From Lutibacter sp. (GTDB taxonomy: Bacteria; Bacteroidota; Bacteroidia; Flavobacteriales; Flavobacteriaceae), in the NCBI GenBank assembly GCA_030748365.1, contig JASMME010000051.1, positions 1-8,375 of the forward strand: a stretch of DNA of 8,375 bases, in the 5' to 3' direction. Of this stretch, positions 1 to 6,191 are shown one piece after another. The translations under genes and the position numbers were made by a program. How positions within the stretch are numbered: position 1 is the first letter of the stretch; each line of letters begins with the position of its first letter. A model generated the notes under the pieces. It was not told where the DNA came from. It did no database searches and worked only from the letters and a program-made list of their open reading frames with translations.

Positions 1-1186
1 TGGCGGTATCCCCTACCTTAAAAGACCCCTTATCAGGGGTTTCCTCTCCCATAATCATCTTAAAAATAGTAGTCTTACCAGCCCCATTAGGACCAATGAC
101 ACCGACGATACCTGCCTGTGGAAGTTTGAATGCCAGGTCCTCGTATAACAGCTTATCTCCAAAGGCCTTTGAAACACCAGTCGCCTCGATGACATTGGTA
201 CCCAAACGCGGACCATTGGGAATATAGATTTCCAGTTTTTCATCGAGCTGCTTTTGATCCTGGTTGATCAATTTATCGTAATTAGACAGGCGGGCCTTGG
301 ATTTGGCATGACGTCCTTTCGGAGCCATCCGAACCCACTCCAACTCACGTTCCAGGGTCTTTTGACGTTTGGAAGCTTGTTTTTGCTCCTGGGCCAGACG
401 TTTTGATTTCTGGTCGAGCCAGGAAGAATAATTTCCTTTCCAGGGAATCCCCTCACCACGGTCCAACTCCAGAATCCAACCAGCCACATTGTCAAGGAAA
501 TAACGATCGTGGGTTACTGCTATAATAGTCCCTTTATACTGCTGCAAATGGTGTTCCAGCCAGTGAACAGATTCGGCATCTAGGTGATTGGTAGGTTCAT
601 CCAACAAGAGTACATCAGGTTCTTGCAGTAAAAGTCGGCACAGGGCCACCCTCCTTCGCTCTCCTCCCGACAGGTGCTTAATAGGTGTACTGCCCTCCGG
701 GGTGCGCAAGGCATCCATAGCAATCGACAGTTTGGTGTCAAGCTCCCAAGCATTCGCTGCATCAATCATGTCCTGCAGCTCGGCCTGGCGGGCCATCAGT
801 TTGTCCATCTTATCTGGATCGGAATATACCTCCTCCAATCCGAACTGGTCATTTATCTGGTGGTATTCATCCAACACAGCCACCGTATCGGCCAGCCCTT
901 CTTTTACCACTTCAAGCACGGTCTTTTCATCATCCAACACAGGCTCCTGAGAAAGATAGCCTACGGAATAACCCGGAGAGAATACCACGTCTCCTTGGTA
1001 ATTTTTCTCCAGGCCGGCGATGATCTTCAACAGGGTAGACTTTCCAGAACCATTTAAACCAAGGATCCCTATTTTGGCTCCGTAAAAAAAACTCAGGTAA
1101 ATATTGTTTAGTATAGGCTTTTGGGCACTTTGATAGGTCTTACTGACCCCGGACATTGAAAAAATGACCTTCTTATCGTCTGACAT
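1..1186 (-). CDS. ettA: Energy-dependent translational throttle protein EttA (ABC-F ATPase), C-terminus cut off by window edge
   Basis: ABC-F proteins are soluble twin-ATPase factors that bind the ribosomal E site; EttA gates entry into elongation according to the ATP/ADP ratio. Translating back from the ATG at 1186 gives 395 uninterrupted codons. Visible in order: first Walker [10 protein letters not shown] (residues 43-51), ABC signature LSGGERRRV (172-180), Walker B and D-loop [11 protein letters not shown] (193-203), the H-loop region [20 protein letters not shown], a charged linker arm (about 247-315, including [20 protein letters not shown]), and second Walker [10 protein letters not shown] (365-373). 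The [16 protein letters not shown] and [14 protein letters not shown] stretches are diagnostic of EttA rather than other ABC-F types. The family is about 555-560 residues long, so roughly 160 residues, including the second signature and Walker B, lie off the left edge. The gap to the upstream microprotein gene is 48 bases on the same strand with no clear promoter or terminator, so co-transcription is likely. Confidence 0.97.
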   Translation of the reverse strand, partial: MSDDKKVIFSMSGVSKTYQSAQKPILNNIYLSFFYGAKIGILGLNGSGKSTLLKIIAGLEKNYQGDVVFSPGYSVGYLSQEPVLDDEKTVLEVVKEGLADTVAVLDEYHQINDQFGLEEVYSDPDKMDKLMARQAELQDMIDAANAWELDTKLSIAMDALRTPEGSTPIKHLSGGERRRVALCRLLLQEPDVLLLDEPTNHLDAESVHWLEHHLQQYKGTIIAVTHDRYFLDNVAGWILELDRGEGIPWKGNYSSWLDQKSKRLAQEQKQASKRQKTLERELEWVRMAPKGRHAKSKARLSNYDKLINQDQKQLDEKLEIYIPNGPRLGTNVIEATGVSKAFGDKLLYEDLAFKLPQAGIVGVIGPNGAGKTTIFKMIMGEETPDKGSFKVGDTA

Positions 1187-1234
1187 ATTTCTTGGAATTT
1201 CTAAAAGCTTGGAATATAAAAAGTTGGTATATAA

Positions 1235-1420
1235 CTATACCCTTCCTTTTAAGGCATTAAAGACCCAGGCAATGGCAAAAAAGCCAACGCCTACAGCAGC
1301 AAATCCCCAACCGGCTACCTCATCGTAGCGAAAAGCCCCCAGGGCGATCAACAATAAGCCCATCAGGATCATAATAAACGTAGCCCAGGAAAACACTTTA
1401 TTTTTATTCATGTTACTCAT
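1235..1420 (-). CDS. Small two-helix membrane protein of unknown function (flavobacterial family next to ettA)
   Basis: This 61-residue protein has two hydrophobic helices: about residues 10-29 (SWATFIMILMGLLLIALGAF) and about 36-56 (GWGFAAVGVGFFAIAWVFNAL), joined by a short polar turn RYDEVA, with a basic end KGRV. It should sit in the inner membrane as a hairpin. I recall a conserved flavobacterial family of this size and pattern that automatic annotation calls 'CAL67264 family membrane protein', commonly adjacent to ettA; no function is known to me. Two in-frame starts exist, ATG 1420 and ATG 1411. The later one gives MNKNKVF (58 residues) and has an AAAAGA stretch at a usable distance upstream, so it may be the true start. 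Its position upstream of ettA suggests co-transcription, but a functional link is only a guess. Its length and helices make a chance reading frame unlikely. Confidence 0.85.
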   Translation of the reverse strand: MSNMNKNKVFSWATFIMILMGLLLIALGAFRYDEVAGWGFAAVGVGFFAIAWVFNALKGRV

Positions 1421-1459
1421 TCTTTTGGTTAGTTGTGTTAAAAACGAGTTAGCAGCCTA

Positions 1460-1491
1460 CAAATATCGCAAAATTAAACCACAATACACAA
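1460..1491 (-). promoter_or_regulatory. Candidate Bacteroidota promoter for the microprotein-ettA unit
   Basis: On the minus strand GATATTTG (1467-1460) matches the -7 consensus TAnnTTTG except for the first base. A TTG (1491-1489) lies upstream with a 21-base spacer, within the usual 17-23. The TTG is the end of the T tract of the aceA terminator, so terminator and promoter abut. Expected transcription start is near 1455, giving a leader of about 35 bases. Confidence 0.4.
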
Positions 1492-1517
1492 AAAAACGCC
1501 CTTATGAAAAGGGCGTT
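1490..1517 (-). terminator. Rho-independent terminator of the aceBA operon
   Basis: Read on the minus strand, AACGCCC (1517-1511) pairs perfectly with GGGCGTT (1501-1495) around a 9-base loop and runs directly into a tract of seven T (1496-1490). It begins 29 bases past the aceA stop codon. A second small hairpin (1530-1546) lies between it and the stop. Confidence 0.85.
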
Positions 1518-1529
1518 CTTTAAAACAAT

Positions 1530-1546
1530 GGCAATTATTGATTGCC
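1530..1546 (-). other. Short stem-loop overlapping the aceA stop codon
   Basis: On the minus strand GGCAAT (1546-1541) pairs with ATTGCC (1535-1530) around a 5-base loop, with the first base belonging to the aceA stop codon. It could help protect the 3' end of the mRNA together with the terminator just downstream. A 6-bp stem is short enough to arise by chance. Confidence 0.35.
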
Positions 1547-2823
1547 TAAAACTGGGCAACCTCGGTAGAATCCTTCATCGCAACCGTTGAAGAAGTACCG
1601 CCGGTAACCGTATTTTGAATTGCATCAAAGTAGGTGGTCCCCACAAAACCCTGGTGTTTGACAGCATTAAAACCTTTTTCTTGTAAAGCAAATTCCCGCT
1701 CTTGCAATTCGGAGTAGCCAGCCATACCTCTCTCCTTATAGGCCCTTGACAACTCAAACATACTGGTATTGAGGGCATGGAACCCTGCCAGGGTAATAAA
1801 CTGAAATTTATAGCCCATAGCAGCCAGTTCTTCTCTGAAGGTCTCCATTTCACCTACCGATAATTTTGCAGCCCAGTTAAAGGACGGAGAACAATTATAG
1901 GCCAACATTTTACCGGGGTATTTCGCATGGATTCCCTCAGCAAACCTTCGGGCTTGTTCTAGGTCTGGATTGGAGGTCTCCATCCAAAGTAAATCGGCAT
2001 AAGGCGCATAGGAGAGGCCTCTGTCTATACCTTGTTCAACACCATTGTTGACGTAGAAAAATCCTTCAGAACTTTTTTCGCCTGTGATGAACGCGTGATC
2101 TCTAGGATCTACATCACTCGTGAGTAGATTGGCTGCATCAGCATCGGTACGGGCGACTATCAGCGTCGGTACACCGCAAACGTCTGCTGCCAAACGAGCA
2201 GCAACCAACTTATTAATGGCTTCTTGTGTAGGCACCAACACCTTACCACCCAAGTGACCACATTTCTTAGCAGAAGACAATTGGTCTTCAAAATGAACCC
2301 CTGCTGCCCCACCAGCAATCATGCCTTTCATAAGTTCAAAAGCGTTTAGATTACCTCCAAAACCTGCTTCCGCATCTGCTACGATTGGTACCAGATAATC
2401 TATTTTCTCGGCACTTTTATTAACGCACTGAATCTGGTCTCTGCGTAACAATGCCTGGTTGATTCGTCTCACTACGGAGGGTACACTATTCGCAGGATAC
2501 AGGGACTGGTCAGGATACATTTCCCCGCCCAGATTGGCATCGGCAGCTACTTGCCAACCACTGAGATAAATAGCTTCCAATCCTGCTTCAACCTCCTGTA
2601 CCGCCTGGTTGCCCGTAAGCGCCCCCAGTCCGGCTACAAAATCCTGGCTGTGAAGTTTTTTCCACAATTTTTCCGCTCCCATACGAGCAATAGAGTGTTC
2701 AATTCGGTAAGACCCCTGTAGGTTGAGAACCTGCTCAGCGGTATAAGGCCTTTCAATTCCTTTCCAACGGGGATTTGTTGTCCAATCGGTTACCAGTGCT
2801 TGTATTCTTTGATCTGTTTTCAT
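1546..2823 (-). CDS. aceA: Isocitrate lyase (glyoxylate shunt)
   Basis: Isocitrate lyase is a cytoplasmic, Mg2+-dependent homotetramer that splits isocitrate into glyoxylate and succinate, the first step of the glyoxylate bypass. The 425-residue product has the family hallmark KKCGHLGGK (residues 186-194) with the catalytic cysteine at 188. It also has the substrate and metal regions [10 protein letters not shown] (88-97), [10 protein letters not shown] (148-157), HFEDQ (177-181), VARTDADAA (223-231), and NCSPSFNW (310-317). The C-terminus, with STEVAQF, resembles the mobile lid end of the E. coli enzyme (STEESQF). The frame stays open to ATG 2871, but those 16 extra residues ([16 protein letters not shown]) are unlike the family. 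Starting at ATG 2823 gives [10 protein letters not shown] and a length close to the E. coli enzyme (434). It lies 81 bases after aceB on the same strand, with no promoter recognised between them, so an aceBA operon is likely. Confidence 0.97.
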   Translation of the reverse strand: MKTDQRIQALVTDWTTNPRWKGIERPYTAEQVLNLQGSYRIEHSIARMGAEKLWKKLHSQDFVAGLGALTGNQAVQEVEAGLEAIYLSGWQVAADANLGGEMYPDQSLYPANSVPSVVRRINQALLRRDQIQCVNKSAEKIDYLVPIVADAEAGFGGNLNAFELMKGMIAGGAAGVHFEDQLSSAKKCGHLGGKVLVPTQEAINKLVAARLAADVCGVPTLIVARTDADAANLLTSDVDPRDHAFITGEKSSEGFFYVNNGVEQGIDRGLSYAPYADLLWMETSNPDLEQARRFAEGIHAKYPGKMLAYNCSPSFNWAAKLSVGEMETFREELAAMGYKFQFITLAGFHALNTSMFELSRAYKERGMAGYSELQEREFALQEKGFNAVKHQGFVGTTYFDAIQNTVTGGTSSTVAMKDSTEVAQF

Positions 2824-2868
2824 ACTTTTGACTTGTTTATTAATTAATTTATATTGATAGGTACTAAT

Positions 2869-2896
2869 CACCCTTTAATTTCGCGGTTTTAGGGTG
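2869..2896 (-). other. Inverted repeat in the aceB-aceA gap
   Basis: CACCCT (2896-2891, minus strand) can pair with AGGGTG (2874-2869) around a 16-base loop. In the mRNA it would sit between the aceB stop and the aceA start, about 45 bases before ATG 2823. No T tract follows on the transcribed strand, so it is not a terminator for this operon. It could be a processing or stability element, or chance. Confidence 0.3.
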
Positions 2897-2904
2897 TTTT
2901 TTAT

Positions 2905-4503
2905 TTATAGGTGGTGGTAAGCCTTTAGGGTCAGAAATTCCTCAAAATCTTCTGAGAGAACCAAATCGTTGAACAAGTCTACCGCCCGCTCAAAGTTTCC
3001 AGACCTTAAACGCTCTTCACCAAGCAGCTTGATAAGCTGTTGAATTTCAATTTCCAGTAACTGTTGGTACAAATTACTATCAAGCTTACGACCGTCCTCT
3101 AAACTCGATTGATGTCGCAACCATTGCCACAACTGTGTCCTTGATATTTCAGCAGTGGCCGCATCTTCCATCAGATTGTACAAAGCAGCCGCTCCATTGC
3201 CTGACAGCCAAGACTCCAGGTACAAAATACCAACGTTTATGTTTTTTCTGATACCTTCTTCAGTAATGGTTCCTTCGGGGATTTCAAGCAATTGCGACGC
3301 TGTGATATTCAAATCGGTCCGCTTATTGGAAATCTGGTGCTGTTCGGGCATATGCTGATTAAAAATATCCATGGCAACCGGTACCAGTCCAGGGTGTGCC
3401 ACCCAGGTACCATCATGTCCATTCTTAACCTCTCGTTTTTTGTCTTGAGATACTTTTCGGTAGGCCAGTTCATTGGCCTCTTGGTTGTTCTTCACGGGAA
3501 TTTGTGCGGCCATCCCTCCAATGGCATGCACATTCCTTTTGTGACAACGCTGAATTACGCGCAAGGAATAGGCCTCCATAAAAGGGGTTGCCATGGTTAC
3601 CTGATCGCGGTTGGGAATTACAAAGTCCTTATGATTTCTAAACTTTTTGATATAGGAAAAAATATAGTCCCAACGTCCACAATTAAGGCCAGCCATATGA
3701 TCTCGAAGCTCATAGATAATCTCGTCCAGTTGAAAACTTGCCGTAATGGTCTCTATCAATACCGTAGCCTTGATGGTCCCCAGAGTAATCCCCAGGTAAG
3801 CCTGTGAAAATTCGAATACTTCATTCCACCAACGGGCTTCGAGGTAGTGCTCTAACTTGGGTAAGTAAAAATAGGGGCCTGTGTTGTTTGCCAAGAGACG
3901 GTGGACATTGTGAAAGAAGTACAGACCAAAATCAACCAATGAAGCGGACATCTCACAATCGTCAATCAGGAGGTGTTTTTCATTCAGGTGTAACCCCCTG
4001 GGCCTTACGAGCAGGGTGGCCACTGATTCGTTGAGCTGGTAGTGTTTACCGTTCTTGGCGGTAAAAGATATACTCTTATCAACAGCGTCAATAAGGTTTT
4101 GCTGCCCCTGCATACAATTGTCCCAAGTAGGGGCATTGCTATCCTCAAAGTCAGCCATAAAAACACGCGCTCCAGAATTCAACGCATTGATAACCATTTT
4201 ACGATCAACGGGGCCTGTAATTTCTACACGCCTGTCCAACAAATCTGCTGGTAGTGGCGCCGCGGTCCAATCACTTGTCCTGATGTCTGCGGTCTCTCTT
4301 GGAAACCCGGGAAACTGACCAGCATCAAAAAGTGCTTGCTGCTTTTCCCTTCGTTCTAAGAGCAATTGACGTTTGTGATCGAAACGTTCGTGCAGTTGTA
4401 CAAGAAAGTCAAGGGCTTCTGAACTTAACAAATCACCGTAATATGATCTTACGTCTTTACTGTATGACAACCTTTGTTGTGCAACAATGCTTGTATTTTC
4501 CAT
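2905..4503 (-). CDS. aceB: Malate synthase A (glyoxylate shunt)
   Basis: Malate synthase condenses glyoxylate with acetyl-CoA to give malate, the second glyoxylate-bypass step, in the cytoplasm. The 532 residues match the A isoform (about 530), not the longer G isoform (about 720). Visible motifs: NSGARVFMADFEDSNAPTW (109-127), LLVRPRGLHL (164-173) with the active-site arginine, VLIETITASFQLDEI (248-262) with a likely Mg ligand E251, the family signature RDHMAGLNCGRWDYIF (267-282) with likely Mg ligand D279, and SGNGAAALYNLMEDAATAEISR (434-455, last basic residue R455) holding the likely general base D447. Residue roles are assigned by family comparison. ATG 4503 is the first start after an in-frame TAA at 4518-4516. 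A GAGGA at 4525-4521 is too far from this ATG (17 bases) and better placed for an out-of-frame ATG at 4513. It is first in the aceBA operon, read divergently from a RamB-like regulator. Confidence 0.97.
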   Translation of the reverse strand: MENTSIVAQQRLSYSKDVRSYYGDLLSSEALDFLVQLHERFDHKRQLLLERREKQQALFDAGQFPGFPRETADIRTSDWTAAPLPADLLDRRVEITGPVDRKMVINALNSGARVFMADFEDSNAPTWDNCMQGQQNLIDAVDKSISFTAKNGKHYQLNESVATLLVRPRGLHLNEKHLLIDDCEMSASLVDFGLYFFHNVHRLLANNTGPYFYLPKLEHYLEARWWNEVFEFSQAYLGITLGTIKATVLIETITASFQLDEIIYELRDHMAGLNCGRWDYIFSYIKKFRNHKDFVIPNRDQVTMATPFMEAYSLRVIQRCHKRNVHAIGGMAAQIPVKNNQEANELAYRKVSQDKKREVKNGHDGTWVAHPGLVPVAMDIFNQHMPEQHQISNKRTDLNITASQLLEIPEGTITEEGIRKNINVGILYLESWLSGNGAAALYNLMEDAATAEISRTQLWQWLRHQSSLEDGRKLDSNLYQQLLEIEIQQLIKLLGEERLRSGNFERAVDLFNDLVLSEDFEEFLTLKAYHHL

Positions 4504-4526
4504 AACTATCCATTTTTAATTCCTCA

Positions 4527-4534
4527 CAAACGTA
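4527..4534 (-). promoter_or_regulatory. Bacteroidota -7 promoter element for aceBA
   Basis: TACGTTTG on the minus strand is a perfect match to TAnnTTTG. Transcription would begin near 4522, leaving a leader of about 19 bases. The nearest upstream TTG (4552-4550) is only 15 bases away, shorter than the usual 17-23, so the -33 contact is weak, as expected for a promoter needing an activator. It overlaps the edge of the 24-bp palindrome. Confidence 0.5.
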
Positions 4535-4551
4535 CAACAAAGTTTTCTCCA

Positions 4552-4575
4552 AAAAAAGCGAACGTTCGCTTTTTT
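4552..4575. promoter_or_regulatory. Perfect 24-bp palindrome, candidate operator of the RamB-like regulator
   Basis: AAAAAAGCGAAC (4552-4563) is followed immediately by its exact reverse complement (4564-4575), giving a perfect two-fold symmetric site with no spacer. It lies in the gap between divergent aceB and the regulator gene, where an autoregulated operator would be expected. Its centre is about 41 bases upstream of the predicted aceB transcription start and about 64 upstream of the predicted regulator start. The core TTCGCT recurs alone at 4601-4606, beside the regulator promoter. Binding by the neighbouring protein is inference. Confidence 0.65.
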
Positions 4576-4614
4576 GTTACTTTACGCCTATTTTTATATT
4601 TTCGCTAAAAAATG

Positions 4615-4622
4615 TACCTTTG
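4615..4622 (+). promoter_or_regulatory. Bacteroidota -7 promoter element for the regulator gene
   Basis: TACCTTTG is a perfect match to TAnnTTTG. Transcription would start about five bases downstream, at or next to the ATG at 4627, which would make the message leaderless or nearly so. No TTG lies 17-23 bases upstream; only a T-rich run (4591-4595) is present. The TTCGCT half-site (4601-4606) falls in the spacer. Confidence 0.45.
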
Positions 4623-4626
4623 TTTT

Positions 4627-6102
4627 ATGAATATCGAAGAAGAGTACATCAGATTGATCTTTGGTTTAAAATTAAGGCAGATACGAATGGAGAAGAGCCT
4701 ATCCTTGTTTGGCCTTTCAAAACTCACCAAAATTTCAAAATCATACCTCAACGAAATTGAAAAGGGTAAAAAATACCCCAAGACCGATAAAATCGCCCTG
4801 CTTGCCAATGTGCTGGAGGTTCCTTATGACAACCTGGTATCACTAAAGCTGGACAAGAACCTAGCGCCTTTGGGGAAAATTTTACAGTCCAAAATCTTAA
4901 AAGAGATTCCGCTAGACCTATTCGGCATCAAAGAGACCGACCTGATTGATATCATCTCCAACGCACCAGCCAAGGTCAATGCCTTTGTAAGTACCCTGAT
5001 AGAAATTGCCCAGAACTACAATCTTTCCCGTGAAAGCTTCTTTTTGGCTGCCCTGCGATCCTACCAGGAAGCACACAACAATTATTTTGAGGATATTGAA
5101 CTAAAAGCCGTGGCTTTTGCAAAGGCCTATCAGATAAACCTAGAAGAAAGGGTCTGTGCCACAGACCTCGAAGAGATTCTGAAGGAAGAATTTGACTATA
5201 CCATCTTGAACAACAAACTTTCAAACTATGATGGACTGGAGGAGATTCGCTCTGTTTTTATCCCCAAAACCAAAACCCTACTGCTGAGCAATACCATCGA
5301 TGAATCTCAAAAAACATTCATTTTTGCCAAAGAAATCGCATACAATTACCTAGAACTAGATGATAGACTCTACACCTTCTCCTGGATCAAATTCAAAACC
5401 TTTGACCAGGTGCTCAACAATTTTCTCGCTTCTTACTTTGCCGGGGCGATTGTCATTCCCAAACAAGCCATAGAAACACAACTGATATCATTTTTTAAAC
5501 AAACGCAATGGGATACCCCTACCTTTAACGATATGATTCGTCGTTTTACAGATTCTCCAGAGATGTATTACCAACGATTGACCAATATTCTTCCCAAGGT
5601 ATTTCACTTTAAAAACCTGTTCTTTTTAAGATTTACGCAGAAAAAAGGAGAAAATCGCTACAAACTGACCAAGGAATTACACATCACCCAACAACAACCC
5701 CCCTCTGCCAACGAAACCCATGAACACTATTGCAGACGTTGGGTATCTGTCAATATACTAAACAACTTAAAAAAAGGAGAAGTCACCACAGACATACAGC
5801 TCTCTGATTATCCTGAAAACGGGCTAAAATACCTCGTCATTAGTAGTGCAATGCCCGACCCCTTCAAAGAAAATCACGGTAGGAGTGTCAGTCTAGGCTT
5901 ATTAATCTCTACCCACTTAGCGAGCAAAATTACCTTCCTTCAAGACCCAACAATACGCATAAAAGAGGTGGGGGTCACCTGTGAACGCTGTCCCATACCC
6001 GATTGTGAGGTGCGTTTTTGTGAGGCGACCGAACTGGAAAAAAAAGCAAAGAACAATGCCATCGCTCATAAGGTGAATCAGCTGATGGCTGATTTCTCCT
6101 AA
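4627..6102 (+). CDS. XRE-family regulator with ImmA/IrrE-like and RamB/ScfR-type C-terminal domains, probable glyoxylate-shunt regulator
   Basis: The 491-residue protein has three parts. Residues about 9-70 form an XRE-type helix-turn-helix (LKLRQIRMEKSLSLFGLSKL, then SKSYLNEIEKGKKYP), the DNA-binding domain. Residues about 150-290 resemble the ImmA/IrrE (DUF955) fold, but where the zinc-protease motif HExxH should be there is KEIAY (235-239), followed by the family-typical SYFAGAIVIP (269-278), so it is likely a non-catalytic sensor. The C-terminus matches the short-chain acyl regulator type (DUF2083), with CRRW (369-372) and a cysteine cluster C452, C455, C460 and C465. Relatives include RamB, which controls glyoxylate-cycle and acetate genes in actinobacteria. 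Divergent orientation from aceBA and the palindrome between them support the same job here. The frame is open from ATG 4612, which adds MYLCF; ATG 4627 is preferred because the promoter element 4615-4622 lies between the two. The ligand (perhaps an acyl-CoA) is unknown. Confidence 0.9.
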   Translation: MNIEEEYIRLIFGLKLRQIRMEKSLSLFGLSKLTKISKSYLNEIEKGKKYPKTDKIALLANVLEVPYDNLVSLKLDKNLAPLGKILQSKILKEIPLDLFGIKETDLIDIISNAPAKVNAFVSTLIEIAQNYNLSRESFFLAALRSYQEAHNNYFEDIELKAVAFAKAYQINLEERVCATDLEEILKEEFDYTILNNKLSNYDGLEEIRSVFIPKTKTLLLSNTIDESQKTFIFAKEIAYNYLELDDRLYTFSWIKFKTFDQVLNNFLASYFAGAIVIPKQAIETQLISFFKQTQWDTPTFNDMIRRFTDSPEMYYQRLTNILPKVFHFKNLFFLRFTQKKGENRYKLTKELHITQQQPPSANETHEHYCRRWVSVNILNNLKKGEVTTDIQLSDYPENGLKYLVISSAMPDPFKENHGRSVSLGLLISTHLASKITFLQDPTIRIKEVGVTCERCPIPDCEVRFCEATELEKKAKNNAIAHKVNQLMADFS

Positions 6103-6157
6103 GTGCTATTTATTGGACAGCTTGCCGTTTTAAGCCCTTTTTTTCAGCTTGATTTTG

Positions 6158-6165
6158 TACTTTAG
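6158..6165 (+). promoter_or_regulatory. Weak candidate -7 element for the carboxylase gene
   Basis: TACTTTAG differs from TAnnTTTG at one position and lies 26 bases before ATG 6192. No TTG is seen at 17-23 bases upstream. The 89-base gap after the regulator shows no convincing terminator, so read-through from the regulator gene is also possible. Confidence 0.3.
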
Positions 6166-6191
6166 CAACGTATTAAACAGCCCCTAATATA

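Noticed and set aside
1191..1215. Direct repeat CTTGGAAT (1191-1198 and 1208-1215) before ettA
   Set aside because: Eight-base repeats in an AT-rich gap are expected by chance, and it matches no known site.
2869..2902. CACCCT/AGGGTG hairpin followed by a T run on the plus strand, as a terminator
   Set aside because: The T run lies on the strand not used by any gene here; for the aceBA message no T tract follows the stem.
3292..3807. Long plus-strand open frame opposite aceB (171 codons), with similar ones at 588-950 and 674-1057 opposite ettA
   Set aside because: They lie antisense to strongly recognised genes, show no family resemblance, and are explained by the codon bias of the real strand.
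4552..4575. The 24-bp palindrome as a bidirectional terminator (GC core flanked by A and T runs)
   Set aside because: Both neighbouring genes start, rather than end, next to it, so there is no transcript for it to terminate. An operator explains the position better.
4612..6102. Regulator as a phage-repressor/ImmA protease pair fused into one protein
   Set aside because: The HExxH zinc motif is absent and no phage genes are nearby; the cysteine-rich C-terminus fits the RamB/ScfR metabolic regulators instead.
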